Below are positions 18,890 through 28,276 of a stretch of DNA of 64,000 nt, one piece after another. Each line of letters opens with the position of its first letter. The first letter of the stretch is position 1. The translations under genes and the position numbers were made by a program. The notes beneath the pieces were generated by a model. That model ran no database searches and was not told the origin of the DNA. It saw only the letters and a program-made list of their open reading frames with translations. This DNA comes from Bacteroidota bacterium (lineage in GTDB: Bacteria; Bacteroidota; Bacteroidia; AKYH767-A; OLB10), in contig JADKDR010000002.1 of assembly GCA_016714535.1 (NCBI GenBank), positions 496,001-560,000 on the forward strand. Direction: 5' to 3'.

Positions 18890-19918
18890 ATGAATATTTC
18901 TTCTGTAAAACGTACCGTCACCTTAGGTCAATTTATCATAGAACGCCAGTCCGATTTTCCTTATGCCAAAGGAGAGTTGTCACGGTTGTTACGAGATATT
19001 GGTATTGCCGCCAAAATTGTAAACCGCGAAGTAAATAAGGCCGGTCTTATGGATATATTTGGCAATGTAGGAAATACCAATGTACAAGGCGAAGATCAAA
19101 AAAAATTGGATGTGTATGCCAATGAGCAATTTATTGCTGCACTGCAATCAGGGGGCGAGTGTTGTGCCATTGCCAGCGAAGAGAATGATGACATTATCCA
19201 TATAGATAATGCTGTAAGCAAGAATGCGAAGTACGTAGTGGCAATAGATCCCCTTGATGGTAGCTCAAATATCGATGTTAATGTTTCTATAGGAACTATA
19301 TTTAGCATATACAGACGTGTATCACTTAATGGACCTGCAAGCATGAACGATTTTGTACAACGTGGTACCGATCAGGTTGCAGCAGGATATATTACTTATG
19401 GCTCATCAACCATGTTGGTGTATACAACCGGCAAGGGTGTAAATGGATTTACACTTGACCCTAGCATTGGTGAGTTTTGTCTCTCACATCCCGATATGAG
19501 TATTCCTAAAACAGGAACTATTTATTCTATTAACGAAGGAAACTATGTGCACTTTCCTGAAGGTGTAAAAAAATATATTAAATACTGCCAGGTAGAAGAT
19601 GAGGCTACGCAACGACCTTATTCTTCACGTTACATTGGTTCGCTTGTTAGCGATGTTCATCGTAATATTATTAAAGGAGGAATTTACGTTTATCCTTCTA
19701 CGTTTAAATCGCCTCAAGGAAAACTTCGCCTGTTGTATGAGTGCAATCCCTTAGCTATGATTGTGGAACAAGCCGGTGGCAAAGCTACCGATGGCTTTAA
19801 GCGGATTTTGGAGATACAGCCCAAGTCGTTGCATCAGCGCACACCATTGTTTATTGGCAGCATGGAGATGGTGGAAAAGGCAGAAGAGTATATGTTAAAA
19901 TATTCTTCGCCTCATTAA
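18890..19918 (+). CDS. fbp: Class 1 fructose-1,6-bisphosphatase
   Basis: Gluconeogenic enzyme that hydrolyses fructose-1,6-bisphosphate to fructose-6-phosphate. 342 residues, normal length. Visible motifs: VQGEDQKKLDVYAN, ASEEND (metal Glu), AIDPLDGSSNIDVNVSIGTIFSIYR (the class 1 signature, metal Asp residues) and the C-terminal GKLRLLYECNPLAMIVEQAGG. Clean frame, with its own promoter. Confidence 0.96.
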   Translation: MNISSVKRTVTLGQFIIERQSDFPYAKGELSRLLRDIGIAAKIVNREVNKAGLMDIFGNVGNTNVQGEDQKKLDVYANEQFIAALQSGGECCAIASEENDDIIHIDNAVSKNAKYVVAIDPLDGSSNIDVNVSIGTIFSIYRRVSLNGPASMNDFVQRGTDQVAAGYITYGSSTMLVYTTGKGVNGFTLDPSIGEFCLSHPDMSIPKTGTIYSINEGNYVHFPEGVKKYIKYCQVEDEATQRPYSSRYIGSLVSDVHRNIIKGGIYVYPSTFKSPQGKLRLLYECNPLAMIVEQAGGKATDGFKRILEIQPKSLHQRTPLFIGSMEMVEKAEEYMLKYSSPH

Positions 19919-19986
19919 GAATTGTAATTCAAACATTTTCTCCCAAGAGTTTTTTTTACTATTTACTTTTTAATGCTTTAAGATCA

Positions 19987-21234
19987 TTGAAGTTTATATT
20001 ATACATAGCAGGCAGATACCTTATTGCAAAAAAATCGCACAATGTTATCAATGTAATTACTTTAATTTCAATTGTCGGTATTGTAGTCAGCACGGCAGGA
20101 TTGATTATCGTGCTTAGTGTTTTTAATGGCGTTGGCAATCTGGTAATTTCATTGTACGACACCTTTGATCCGGATATGCGCATTACACCATCAACCGGAA
20201 AATATTTTACCGTAACCAAAGATGAACTTGCAAACATTAAACGTAACCCAAACATCCGTTTGGTATATGAGGTTATTGAAGATAATGCCCTGGTGCGGTA
20301 TGGCGATAAACAAAGCATTGCACGTGTAAGAGGAATAGATAGTTTATACGAGCACCACACTGCTATGCATCAAAAAATAATTGATGGAAATTTCTCGTTA
20401 AGCAAACACAATTATCAGGAAGCGGTGCTTGGTGCCGGAATTGCCTATTCGTTAAGTTTACATCTTAAAGGACTTAACAACACTTTAGTTCTATATTATC
20501 CATCGTCACAAAATATGAGCGATGCACTTAACCCCGATGCATTTGTGCAACAGGTGGTTGTGCCCTCAGGGGTGTTTGCCTTACAACAAGATTTCGATTC
20601 CAGGTATATTTTTATTTCGCTCGATGCTGCCAGACAATTGTATAATAAGGAAAATGAAATTACTGCACTTGAGTTTATGTTGATTGACAAAACTGCTGCA
20701 GATGATACACGTAAGCAATTACAAAGCATCAATAAAAATTGGGTGATAAAAACACGGCCCGAGTTGCATGATTTTTTATATAAAATAATAACCACCGAGA
20801 AAATTGCAGCGTACCTTATTTTAATTCTGATATTGGTTATATCTACGTTTAGTATTATTGGAGCACTTACCATGTTGGTTATAGAAAAGCAAAAAGATAT
20901 TACCGTGCTGCACAGCATGGGAGCGGGCATTGCACAATTGAAAAAAATATTTTTTACTGAAGGTTTGCTCATTACCCTTTCGGGTGCCGTTGGTGGAATA
21001 TTTATTGGCTTGATTATTTGCAGCCTTCAACTGTATTTTGGAATAATAAAAATGGGAAGCGAAGAAGAAATGTTTGTAGTGGATGCATACCCTGTTGCCA
21101 TGCAAAGAAGTGATTTTATAGTCACCTTTATGTTGGTTACTTTTATTGGCACCTTAGCTTCGTTGTATGTTGCCCTTAAACTTATCAATAGAAATATGAT
21201 TAAAGTACATTTATTAAATACTGCAAATGGATAA
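19987..21234 (+). CDS. FtsX/LolE-family ABC transporter permease
   Basis: 415 residues with the LolC/E layout: one N-terminal membrane helix (INVITLISIVGIVVSTAGLIIVL), a periplasmic domain of about 230 residues, and three C-terminal helices. The family motif ...IGALTMLVIEKQKDITVLHSMGA is clear. The start is a TTG at 19987 (TTG AAG TTT), with KFILYIAGRYL following as in homologues. It overlaps the next gene by 8 bases; a LolD-like ATPase lies one gene further on, so these probably form one transporter for lipoproteins or another envelope cargo. Substrate not provable from sequence. Confidence 0.9.
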   Translation: MKFILYIAGRYLIAKKSHNVINVITLISIVGIVVSTAGLIIVLSVFNGVGNLVISLYDTFDPDMRITPSTGKYFTVTKDELANIKRNPNIRLVYEVIEDNALVRYGDKQSIARVRGIDSLYEHHTAMHQKIIDGNFSLSKHNYQEAVLGAGIAYSLSLHLKGLNNTLVLYYPSSQNMSDALNPDAFVQQVVVPSGVFALQQDFDSRYIFISLDAARQLYNKENEITALEFMLIDKTAADDTRKQLQSINKNWVIKTRPELHDFLYKIITTEKIAAYLILILILVISTFSIIGALTMLVIEKQKDITVLHSMGAGIAQLKKIFFTEGLLITLSGAVGGIFIGLIICSLQLYFGIIKMGSEEEMFVVDAYPVAMQRSDFIVTFMLVTFIGTLASLYVALKLINRNMIKVHLLNTANG

Positions 21235-22732
21235 TAAGTTAATACTAAAGACGTGCATAAGCAGTGCATTTGTGTTGATGTTTATGATTATGGCATGCAC
21301 CACCAAAACAAAAAAGGTGCACCCGATAGTAAAAGGTTTTGTTTATTTAAACGATAAAACGTTTATGATTGATTCGGCAACTTTTTTTCCGCTCGCAATC
21401 AATTACAAAATAGATTTAATAGTTGACAGTGATAAAATTGGCATTGCCCCTTACAAAGGATATTACGATAACGAAAAATTTCCCGATCAGCATATCGACT
21501 CCAATAGAAATCGCCTGGAGGCAGATATTGCATTAATTAAGAAATCAGGATTCAATACCATTCGCCTTATTACGCTCGGGCAAACCGAAATTGTAAACAA
21601 TCAACTATACATACGAACACAGGTAAACAACAATTACGACTCGCTGCTATTATTAACGGATGAGGGTAATTTGAAAAAATATTTTGCCTGTGTGCAACTG
21701 GTATTTGATGTACTAAAAAAATATAATATGAAAGCCATAATGCTGGCCGAAACAAAAATAGGAGAGCCACAGGGAGAAGTGTTTCTGCAAAAACTATTTA
21801 CGAATTTTAGTAACGAAAATACCATCTTAGCTTACGATTTATATAATGAGCCGCTCTATTTTGATTCGGCCAAACATGATAAGAAGCAAGCCATGAATAT
21901 AGCCATACGATGGCAGCAATTAATTGATACTTATGCGCCCTATCATTTAAGTACCATTGGGCTTGCCAGCAGCCGCGAAGTGCTTAATTGGGATCCAAAC
22001 GTGATGGCCGTTGACTTCATTTCTTTTCATCCCTATGAATATGAATTAAATCAGGTGTTAAGTGAAATATACTGGTATAGTAAACATATGGAAAAGCCAT
22101 GGATTATAGGCGAAACAAGTTTGCCGGCCGATGATGACTCCATACCATATGCAGCGCAGAGCGAGTTTGCCTTGAAAACGTATAATCAAGTTTGTAATTG
22201 CGGTGGTAGCGGCTACTCATGGTGGCAGTACAAAGATGTAGCATGGGGAGATTTTCATCCAGATTATATGGGAATACTAAACAGAAAGGGAACCACCGTT
22301 TCGAACGGCATCACGATGCCGGGCACACTGAAGCCGGTAGCATCCGTTTTTGCATCATTAACAAATAGCAAGAAAAACGCTGCCTGTTTGAAACCCGATA
22401 ATTATTATTCTTTCTCGCAGCATCCAGATTACTTAACCACCGGCACTATCCACGATGACAAAGATTTGCCTCTGGAAGGCGCCATAATTATTGGATGGAA
22501 CCATGATTGGAGCAAACTTTTGCATACCTACAGCAAAGCGGACGGAAGCTTCGAGTTAAAAACAAATTTTGAAGTAAAAACGGCAGGCATTTCTGCAACA
22601 AAGTTCATGACCATTATTCGCTATGAGGTCTCTTCTTCTTTTGCCTTTATTAATAATCGTCATCTTGATGCCGGAGTTATAAGGTTAGAGCCTTTATCGG
22701 TTGACATACTTAATAACTCAATGCGTAATTAG
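21227..22732 (+). CDS. Lipoprotein glycoside hydrolase-like protein (GH5-type TIM barrel)
   Basis: 501 residues with a lipoprotein signal (FMIMAC, Cys24). The barrel core carries the two clan GH-A landmarks: DLYNEPLYF (acid/base Glu about residue 208) and PWIIGETSLPA (nucleophile Glu about 296), with FISFHPYEYE between them. The C-terminal about 100 residues look like a carboxypeptidase-regulatory-like beta domain (GTIHDDKDLPLEGAIIIGW). Probably acts on a glycan at the cell surface or in the periplasm. It overlaps the FtsX-like permease gene, an unusual partner. Family assignment is by motif only. Confidence 0.75.
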   Translation: MDNKLILKTCISSAFVLMFMIMACTTKTKKVHPIVKGFVYLNDKTFMIDSATFFPLAINYKIDLIVDSDKIGIAPYKGYYDNEKFPDQHIDSNRNRLEADIALIKKSGFNTIRLITLGQTEIVNNQLYIRTQVNNNYDSLLLLTDEGNLKKYFACVQLVFDVLKKYNMKAIMLAETKIGEPQGEVFLQKLFTNFSNENTILAYDLYNEPLYFDSAKHDKKQAMNIAIRWQQLIDTYAPYHLSTIGLASSREVLNWDPNVMAVDFISFHPYEYELNQVLSEIYWYSKHMEKPWIIGETSLPADDDSIPYAAQSEFALKTYNQVCNCGGSGYSWWQYKDVAWGDFHPDYMGILNRKGTTVSNGITMPGTLKPVASVFASLTNSKKNAACLKPDNYYSFSQHPDYLTTGTIHDDKDLPLEGAIIIGWNHDWSKLLHTYSKADGSFELKTNFEVKTAGISATKFMTIIRYEVSSSFAFINNRHLDAGVIRLEPLSVDILNNSMRN

Positions 22733-22788
22733 ACATGTAACAAATCCTACTTGCACTTATCTTAAATTTTAAAAGCTACTTTAGCACA

Positions 22789-23510
22789 ATGGAAAAAGAA
22801 GAGATTATACAGCTTAAAGACATAGCTCGAAGGTACACCATCGGCAAAGAGGAAATTCACGCCTTGCGATCAATAACCACATCCATTTTTAAAAATGAAT
22901 ATGTTGCTTTGATGGGCCCTTCGGGCTCGGGCAAATCTACGCTAATGAATATTATAGGTTGCCTTGATACAGCCTCCGGAGGTACATACATATTGAATAA
23001 GCAAGATGTAAGTAATAGAACAGATAATGAGCTTGCTGAAATCCGAAATAAGGAGATTGGTTTTGTTTTTCAAACATTTAATTTATTGCCACGCAGTTCA
23101 GCATTAGAAAATGTTGCACTGCCGTTGGTGTACAGTGGTTACCCCAAAGCAAAGCGCGATGAAATGGCCAACATGCGCTTGCCAGTGTAGGCTTGCAGGA
23201 TAGAATGTTGCACAAACCTAATGAGTTGTCGGGTGGTCATCGGCAACGTGTAGCAGTGGCACGGGCATTGGTTAATTCGCCTTCCATCATCCTGGCCGAT
23301 GAGCCTACCGGAAATCTTGATTCAAAAACTTCCATCGAAATTATGGGATTGTTTCATGAGATTCATGCTAAAGGCAATACCATCATACTGGTAACCCACG
23401 AAGAAGATATTGCACGCCATGCACACCGCATTGTGCGGCTCAAAGATGGGTGTATAGAATCGGATAGCATTAATGAAAACCCAACCGTGTTTTCGGCTAT
23501 GGTAAATTAA
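22789..23510 (+). CDS. LolD/MacB-type ABC transporter ATPase, one frameshift
   Basis: ATPase expected to power the FtsX-like permease upstream. Walker A GPSGSGKSTLMN, Q-loop FVFQTFNLLPR, signature NELSGGHRQRVAVARAL (His replaces the usual Gln), Walker B IILADEPTGNLD and H-loop LVTHEEDIA are all present. The frame breaks near 23172-23180: the first part ends ...DEMANMRLPV and stop, while the other frame reads ALASVGLQDRMLHKPNELSGG, so one base is missing. Total about 240 residues is normal. Most likely a sequence error, since all motifs are kept. Confidence 0.9.
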
Positions 23511-23768
23511 TTTTGAATTTACTGTAACTGGTTTATTGGCTAAGTAATTTAAGGTTACTTACTCTTATTGCAACTTTGAGTACTAAACATTTCAAATAAA
23601 GGTTATTTCGAAAAATATTTATTTTGCCAATCGAAAATAAATTTATATATACTTCAATTAATCTTTAATAGTGATGGGAGTTAAATTTGTGAGGCAATAG
23701 AAAAATTAATTTTTTCCCACACTATTAGAGTATAAATTTCACTTTATTTGTGATAACCACAAATAGAA

Positions 23769-25631
23769 ATGAAACTACTTTCACTTTGTACAATATTCTT
23801 GCTTGCTGCATGCATTTCATCGGCTCAGATGTTTATGTCGCGCAATTTTCAAAATGCTTTGAAAAAAAATACACGTAACCTTAACGGTAAGCCCGGTGCT
23901 GCCATTTGGCAAAACCATGCAGATTATAAAATTGATGTTTCGTATAAAGACAGCACCATCATCGGCAGCGAAACTATTTCTTATGCCAACAATAGTCCCG
24001 ATACACTGCATAGTATATGGTTACGGTTATATCAAAATGCCAGATTAAAAAATGCGTTGCAGGTATATGACGAACCCGACTCGTATTTTACCGATGGTAT
24101 TTTTATTGACATGCTTGTGGTGGAGACTGATACTATACAGGTTGATAACACAGCCATACATCAATCGGGCAACTCAACTAATTATCGCCTAAAATTAAAA
24201 ACACCTTTGGCTAAGGGCAACAAAGTGGCACTTACTTGTAAGTGGCACTATAAACTAAACACCACTACCGATGCTCCCCGCGAAAGCATAGTTAATGATC
24301 GCGCTGCTTTTGTCGCATATTTTTTTCCACGCATTGCGGCTTATGATGATGTGGATGGATGGAACATCATTCCGTTTAACGAGCAAATTGAATTTTATAA
24401 TGACTTCTGTAATTTTGATGTGCGCATTACCGTAGACCGGCCTAATATGGTTTGGGCCACAGGCGAGCTTGTGAACCCACTTGATGTGTTAGGCACCAAA
24501 ATTTATTTATGGGAAAAAAGTAAAGAGGCTGACAGCCCTATTGCTATTGTTGATTCGGCTGAAGCCAATGCCAAACAGGAAAGTGAGATAGGAGGTACAT
24601 CAACATTCCATTTCACGGCCGATAATGTTACTGATTTTGCATTTGGCGTTGCAAAAAATTACTGTTGGTACGGTAGCAGTGTTAAGCTTAATAGTGGCAT
24701 GCGTGTGCATGTTCAAACAGCATATCATCCCGAAGCAAAAAATTACAGCCACGTTCAAACAATGGCTTGCACCTCCATTGACTATTTCAGTAAGGTAATG
24801 CCGGGCATTGAGTATCCCTATCCGCAAATGACATTATTTAATGGATTGGGTCAAATGGAATTTCCAATGATATGTAACGATGTAGAAAACGAAAATCCGG
24901 ATGATGATATAACGCTTACAACACATGAAGTTAGCCATACCTATATGCCCTTTATGTTGGGTACAAACGAAGGGCGATATGCATGGATGGACGAAGGGTG
25001 GGCTGTATTTTTTGAATACATGGCAAGCGTCAATGCATTTAAGTTGAATGATAGCACAGCAACATATCCCGACTATTATGTTGCCCGTTATCGCAACAAC
25101 AAAAGTATGACCCTCGAGTCGCCAATCATCATGCCCTCCGATTTACTCCTGCCCGATGCATATTCTTTTAATTCATACGGTAAGCCGGCCTCTGCATACT
25201 TTGCACTTAGAGATTACCTTGGCGATAGTTTGTTTCGCTATGCCTTGCAACAGTATATAATTACCTGGAATGGTAAGCGACCAACGCCCTGGGATTTTTT
25301 CAATTGCTTTAACAATGCCACCAACATGGATTTAAACTGGTTTTGGAAAAACTGGTTTTTCGATTGGGGCTATTTTGATTGGGCAGTATCTGTAACCGAT
25401 GTAAATACCATTACGCAGCGGGTTAATGTGGAAAACCTGGGAGGCAAATTTACCGCTTGCGATGTGGTTATGGTATACCGTAATGGTGACAACGAAGTAC
25501 ATCACCTTAAGCCAGGTGCTACCAGGCAGTCTTTTGATTCAAAGCAGGGGAGTCGATTAAAAAGTGTATTTTTACATCAGGGCCTTTTTATTGATTGCAA
25601 TTTAACCAACAATAAATGGGAAGCCAAATAA
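23769..25631 (+). CDS. Secreted M1 family metallopeptidase
   Basis: Zinc aminopeptidase-like enzyme, 620 residues, signal peptide SLCTIFLLAACISSAQ. The zinc site is THEVSHTYMP (HExxH) followed 18 residues later by DEGWAVFFEY (third ligand Glu), as in gluzincins of family M1. The exopeptidase GAMEN motif reads GQMEFPM here (LGQMEF), a common variant in periplasmic Bacteroidota members. The N-terminal part is the usual beta saddle. Clean frame, followed 10 bases later by the helicase gene. Confidence 0.9.
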   Translation: MKLLSLCTIFLLAACISSAQMFMSRNFQNALKKNTRNLNGKPGAAIWQNHADYKIDVSYKDSTIIGSETISYANNSPDTLHSIWLRLYQNARLKNALQVYDEPDSYFTDGIFIDMLVVETDTIQVDNTAIHQSGNSTNYRLKLKTPLAKGNKVALTCKWHYKLNTTTDAPRESIVNDRAAFVAYFFPRIAAYDDVDGWNIIPFNEQIEFYNDFCNFDVRITVDRPNMVWATGELVNPLDVLGTKIYLWEKSKEADSPIAIVDSAEANAKQESEIGGTSTFHFTADNVTDFAFGVAKNYCWYGSSVKLNSGMRVHVQTAYHPEAKNYSHVQTMACTSIDYFSKVMPGIEYPYPQMTLFNGLGQMEFPMICNDVENENPDDDITLTTHEVSHTYMPFMLGTNEGRYAWMDEGWAVFFEYMASVNAFKLNDSTATYPDYYVARYRNNKSMTLESPIIMPSDLLLPDAYSFNSYGKPASAYFALRDYLGDSLFRYALQQYIITWNGKRPTPWDFFNCFNNATNMDLNWFWKNWFFDWGYFDWAVSVTDVNTITQRVNVENLGGKFTACDVVMVYRNGDNEVHHLKPGATRQSFDSKQGSRLKSVFLHQGLFIDCNLTNNKWEAK

Positions 25632-25641
25632 TAAATGAAGC

Positions 25642-26970
25642 ATGAATAATTGGGGTGAGGTTAAATTGAACAAGCAGTTATTAAATGCTATCAACGATTT
25701 AGGTTTTAAAGAGCCAACCGAAATACAACGCAGGTGCGTACCGCTCATAATGGGAGGACAAGAGGTAGTAGGAATAGCACCCACAGGCACCGGAAAAACA
25801 GCGGCCTTTCTTATTCCACTCATACGTTTGTTGAACTACGCGCAAGGCGATCACCCACGGGTATTAATAATTTTACCTACCCGCGAACTTGCATTGCAAC
25901 TCGAGAAAAATTTTTTGCAATTAGCTAAGTATACCGATTTGCGAATCGTATCGCTGTTTGGTGCCATAGGCCCCAAACAACAAATTGCCCAATTGCAAAA
26001 GGGAACCGATATAGTTACCGGTACACCGGGACGCATTCTTGAGTTGTATAGTCGTGGCGACCTGGTATTAAAAAATGTGCATCATTTTGTGATGGACGAG
26101 GCCGAGCGATTGATGGACAAGAGTTTCATGTCGCAGCTACATGCCTTACTGGAAGTGCTGCCACGCAAGCGGCAACATTTATTGTTTAGCGCTACCATGA
26201 GTCCGTTGGTACAAAAGATAATGGGCGATTTTATTACTTTCCCAAACATGGTGCATGTAAACCCCGAAGAGCGCACGGCAGCCACCGTTTCACAAACTGC
26301 TTACCTTGTGCCTAACCTTAAAACAAAAATCAATTTACTTAGGCACTTGTTTGCAAACGAAATAGAATTTAATAAGGTTATTATTTTTTGCAAATCGAAA
26401 GTGAGGGCAACCGCTATTGCCGCTTTTATAGCACGCACTTATGGCAATGCTGCATGTGTGGTAGTGCATGGCAACAAAGCGCAACAATCGCGCATGCATG
26501 CCATGCAAAAATTTACTGATAAGCCGGTGCGCTTTCTGGTAACTACCGATGTGGCTTCGCGTGGTATAGATGTAACCTTAGTATCGCATGTTGTAAATTT
26601 TGATGTGCCATTGGTGCATGAGGATTATGTGCATCGCATTGGCCGCACAGGCAGGGCCACTAACAGCGGTAAAGCCATTACATTGGTTACCATGGCCGAT
26701 GAGTATCACTTTCGGAAAATTGAAAAATTGATTAAGCAACAACTACCCTTGATTTCCATTCCGCCCGAAGTATTTATTGAGGATACCGCTTATGCAGAAC
26801 GACAAGCCATGCTGCGTGAAATTGATTTTCAAAAGAAAAAAGAGAACCCCGAATTTAAGGGCGCGTTTCATGTAAAGAAAAATCCGAAAGCTGTAAAAAC
26901 TGCAAAGGCTGCAAAGCCAGCTAAAACAACAAAGTCTGCAAGTAAATCAAGCAGCAAAAGGAAAAAGTAA
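25642..26970 (+). CDS. DEAD-box type RNA helicase (motif II DEAE)
   Basis: 442-residue ATP-dependent RNA helicase of the RhlE/DbpA kind. Visible: Q motif (GFKEPTEIQRRCVP), Walker A APTGTGKT, motif Ia PTRELALQ, GG-type replaced by ..FGAIGPKQQ, motif Ib TPGR, motif II VMDEAERLMD, motif III SATM, motif V TTDVASRGID and VI HRIGRTGRA. Motif II reads DEAE, not DEAD, an uncommon last residue. The C-terminal tail after residue 400 is very basic and Lys/Ala-rich (KAVKTAKAAKPAKTTKSASK), as in RhlE-like RNA-binding tails. Likely ribosome assembly or RNA turnover. Confidence 0.93.
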   Translation: MNNWGEVKLNKQLLNAINDLGFKEPTEIQRRCVPLIMGGQEVVGIAPTGTGKTAAFLIPLIRLLNYAQGDHPRVLIILPTRELALQLEKNFLQLAKYTDLRIVSLFGAIGPKQQIAQLQKGTDIVTGTPGRILELYSRGDLVLKNVHHFVMDEAERLMDKSFMSQLHALLEVLPRKRQHLLFSATMSPLVQKIMGDFITFPNMVHVNPEERTAATVSQTAYLVPNLKTKINLLRHLFANEIEFNKVIIFCKSKVRATAIAAFIARTYGNAACVVVHGNKAQQSRMHAMQKFTDKPVRFLVTTDVASRGIDVTLVSHVVNFDVPLVHEDYVHRIGRTGRATNSGKAITLVTMADEYHFRKIEKLIKQQLPLISIPPEVFIEDTAYAERQAMLREIDFQKKKENPEFKGAFHVKKNPKAVKTAKAAKPAKTTKSASKSSSKRKK

Positions 26971-26972
26971 AA

Positions 26973-27329
26973 TCAATTGGCTTTTAGTTCCACCGCCACA
27001 CACACATCACCAATCATTCCATTTACCGGAGGGTTAAATTTGGTTACCATAACTTTGAGATACGATACATGTTGCAATGTATTTTGTAAGGCTGTGCCAA
27101 TGCGCCAGGCAACATGCTCAATCAGTTTGGCAGGTTGTTTCATTTCTTTCCGCACCACATCATGTATCAGGGTGTAGTCTACCGTATCTTCCAGTTTGTC
27201 CGATTGAAGCGATGCTGCGTTATTAAGCTGCAATTCAATATCTGTTCGGTACCATTGTCCAATTATATTTTCTTCGGGCAGGCAGCCATGGTATGCGTAG
27301 CAACGTATATTGTTTATGTATAATGTCAT
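26973..27329 (-). CDS. folB: Dihydroneopterin aldolase
   Basis: Folate pathway enzyme that converts 7,8-dihydroneopterin to 6-hydroxymethyl-dihydropterin and glycolaldehyde. 118 residues, usual length. Visible: CYAYHGCLPEEN.IGQ (substrate Glu), the DTVDYTLIHDVV segment and the C-terminal TKFNPPVNGMIGDVCVAVE with the catalytic Lys context. Convergent with the helicase gene (3 bases between the stops). Confidence 0.93.
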   Translation of the reverse strand: MTLYINNIRCYAYHGCLPEENIIGQWYRTDIELQLNNAASLQSDKLEDTVDYTLIHDVVRKEMKQPAKLIEHVAWRIGTALQNTLQHVSYLKVMVTKFNPPVNGMIGDVCVAVELKAN

Positions 27330-27426
27330 TGGCGGTTATTTGTCATCAAGTATGCATGGGCAAAGGAAACTAATTGCTTCCAAAAAATAAAGCATCTAAA
27401 GAAGTTGAGTGCGGTTAAAAAAATAA

Positions 27427-27448
27427 GGGCAGCGCTATAGCGCTGCCC
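27427..27448 (-). terminator. 22-bp perfect palindrome, probable terminator of a lost gene
   Basis: GGGCAGCGCTA and its exact complement TAGCGCTGCCC. On the minus strand it is followed by TTATTTTTTT, so it would stop transcription coming from the T9SS-tail remnant at 27526. Confidence 0.6.
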
Positions 27449-27525
27449 CGTCTGTTTAATTTTGAACCGGTTTTAGATTTGACTATTTGTTTTCTTTTGC
27501 CGAATTTGCTTATTAGCAGTTACTA

Positions 27526-27552
27526 CTAACGGTTGATAATAAATTTTTGCCG
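27526..27552 (-). pseudogene. Remnant of a T9SS sorting tail (RQKFIINR, stop)
   Basis: The bases from CTAACGGTTGATAATAAA to TTTTTGCCG are identical to the 3' end of the gene that stops at 33731 and near-identical to that at 28277, whose proteins end WRQKFIINR. Only the last codons survive. Confidence 0.55.
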
Positions 27553-27618
27553 AAAGGGATTTATATTGTACAACTGATGAGCAAAAAAAAATTATATAAT
27601 TTCAAAATTGTGCGGTAA
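27547..27618 (+). pseudogene. Remnant of a second T9SS sorting tail, opposite strand
   Basis: The plus-strand frame reads LPKGIYIVQLMSKKKLYNF then KIVR and stop, the typical last beta strands of a type A T9SS sorting domain (LPxGIYIVxL...K.(V/I)...). No upstream coding part remains. It meets the minus-strand remnant tail to tail with a six-base overlap. Confidence 0.55.
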
Positions 27619-27859
27619 ATAATTTTTATGAAAAATGAAAACATAAAGTCATTCAACAAAAAACAATAATTTCAAACGCTTTCAATTGTGCCTTCTATTG
27701 GTATCTGTGCAAACCATAGGTATTTGAAAATTTATAGCCCTGGGTTGGTGTCCCTGCCATGTCCAACTGTTAGATAAAGCACAGCATTTTGCTGGTGAAT
27801 TTGTCCACTATAGCTTGTTTGTTTTTTGAAGCATCATTAAAACGAACTCTCAACTTTTA

Positions 27860-28004
27860 CTCGGTTGGCGTCCCCGCCAACCGCTGTGGAATAACATCTT
27901 ATTTCTATTTGTAAGATAGTGGACAGAACAAAAAATGTTGCCCTCTTTTTTTGGAGATAAAATATTTCGACTACAACATGCGGTTGGCGGGGACGCCAAC
28001 CGAG
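27860..28004. repeat. REPIN-like element, copy A
   Basis: 145 bp with perfect 25-bp terminal inverted repeats. Each end is itself a hairpin (CGGTTGGCG-TCCC-CGCCAACCG type). The inner part shares TGTGGAAT..., GATAAAATATTTCG and CTACAACATG with copies B and C. Confidence 0.8.
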
Positions 28005-28095
28005 GACAGAAAAATGTAGCGCACTAAAATGCTCAATACTTTTTGTTTTCATGGTGACGAATAAATTTATTTTTACTTCACTATCACCAAAGACT

Positions 28096-28249
28096 TGTCC
28101 TCGGTTGGCGTCCCCGCCAACCGCTGTGGAATAGCCATTTATTTCTCTTTGTTAGATTGTGGACTGAACAAAAAATGTAACCCTCTTTTTTGGGGAGATA
28201 AAATATTTCGTCTACAACATGCGGTTGGCGGGGACGCCAACCGAGGACA
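28096..28249. repeat. REPIN-like element, copy B
   Basis: 154 bp with perfect 29-bp terminal inverted repeats beginning TGTCCTCGGTTGGCG. It shares its whole inner sequence with copy C (GTTAGATTGTGGACTGAAC, GATAAAATATTTCGTC). Confidence 0.85.
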
Positions 28250-28276
28250 GAAAAGTAAAACCTTATTTGCGAAAGC

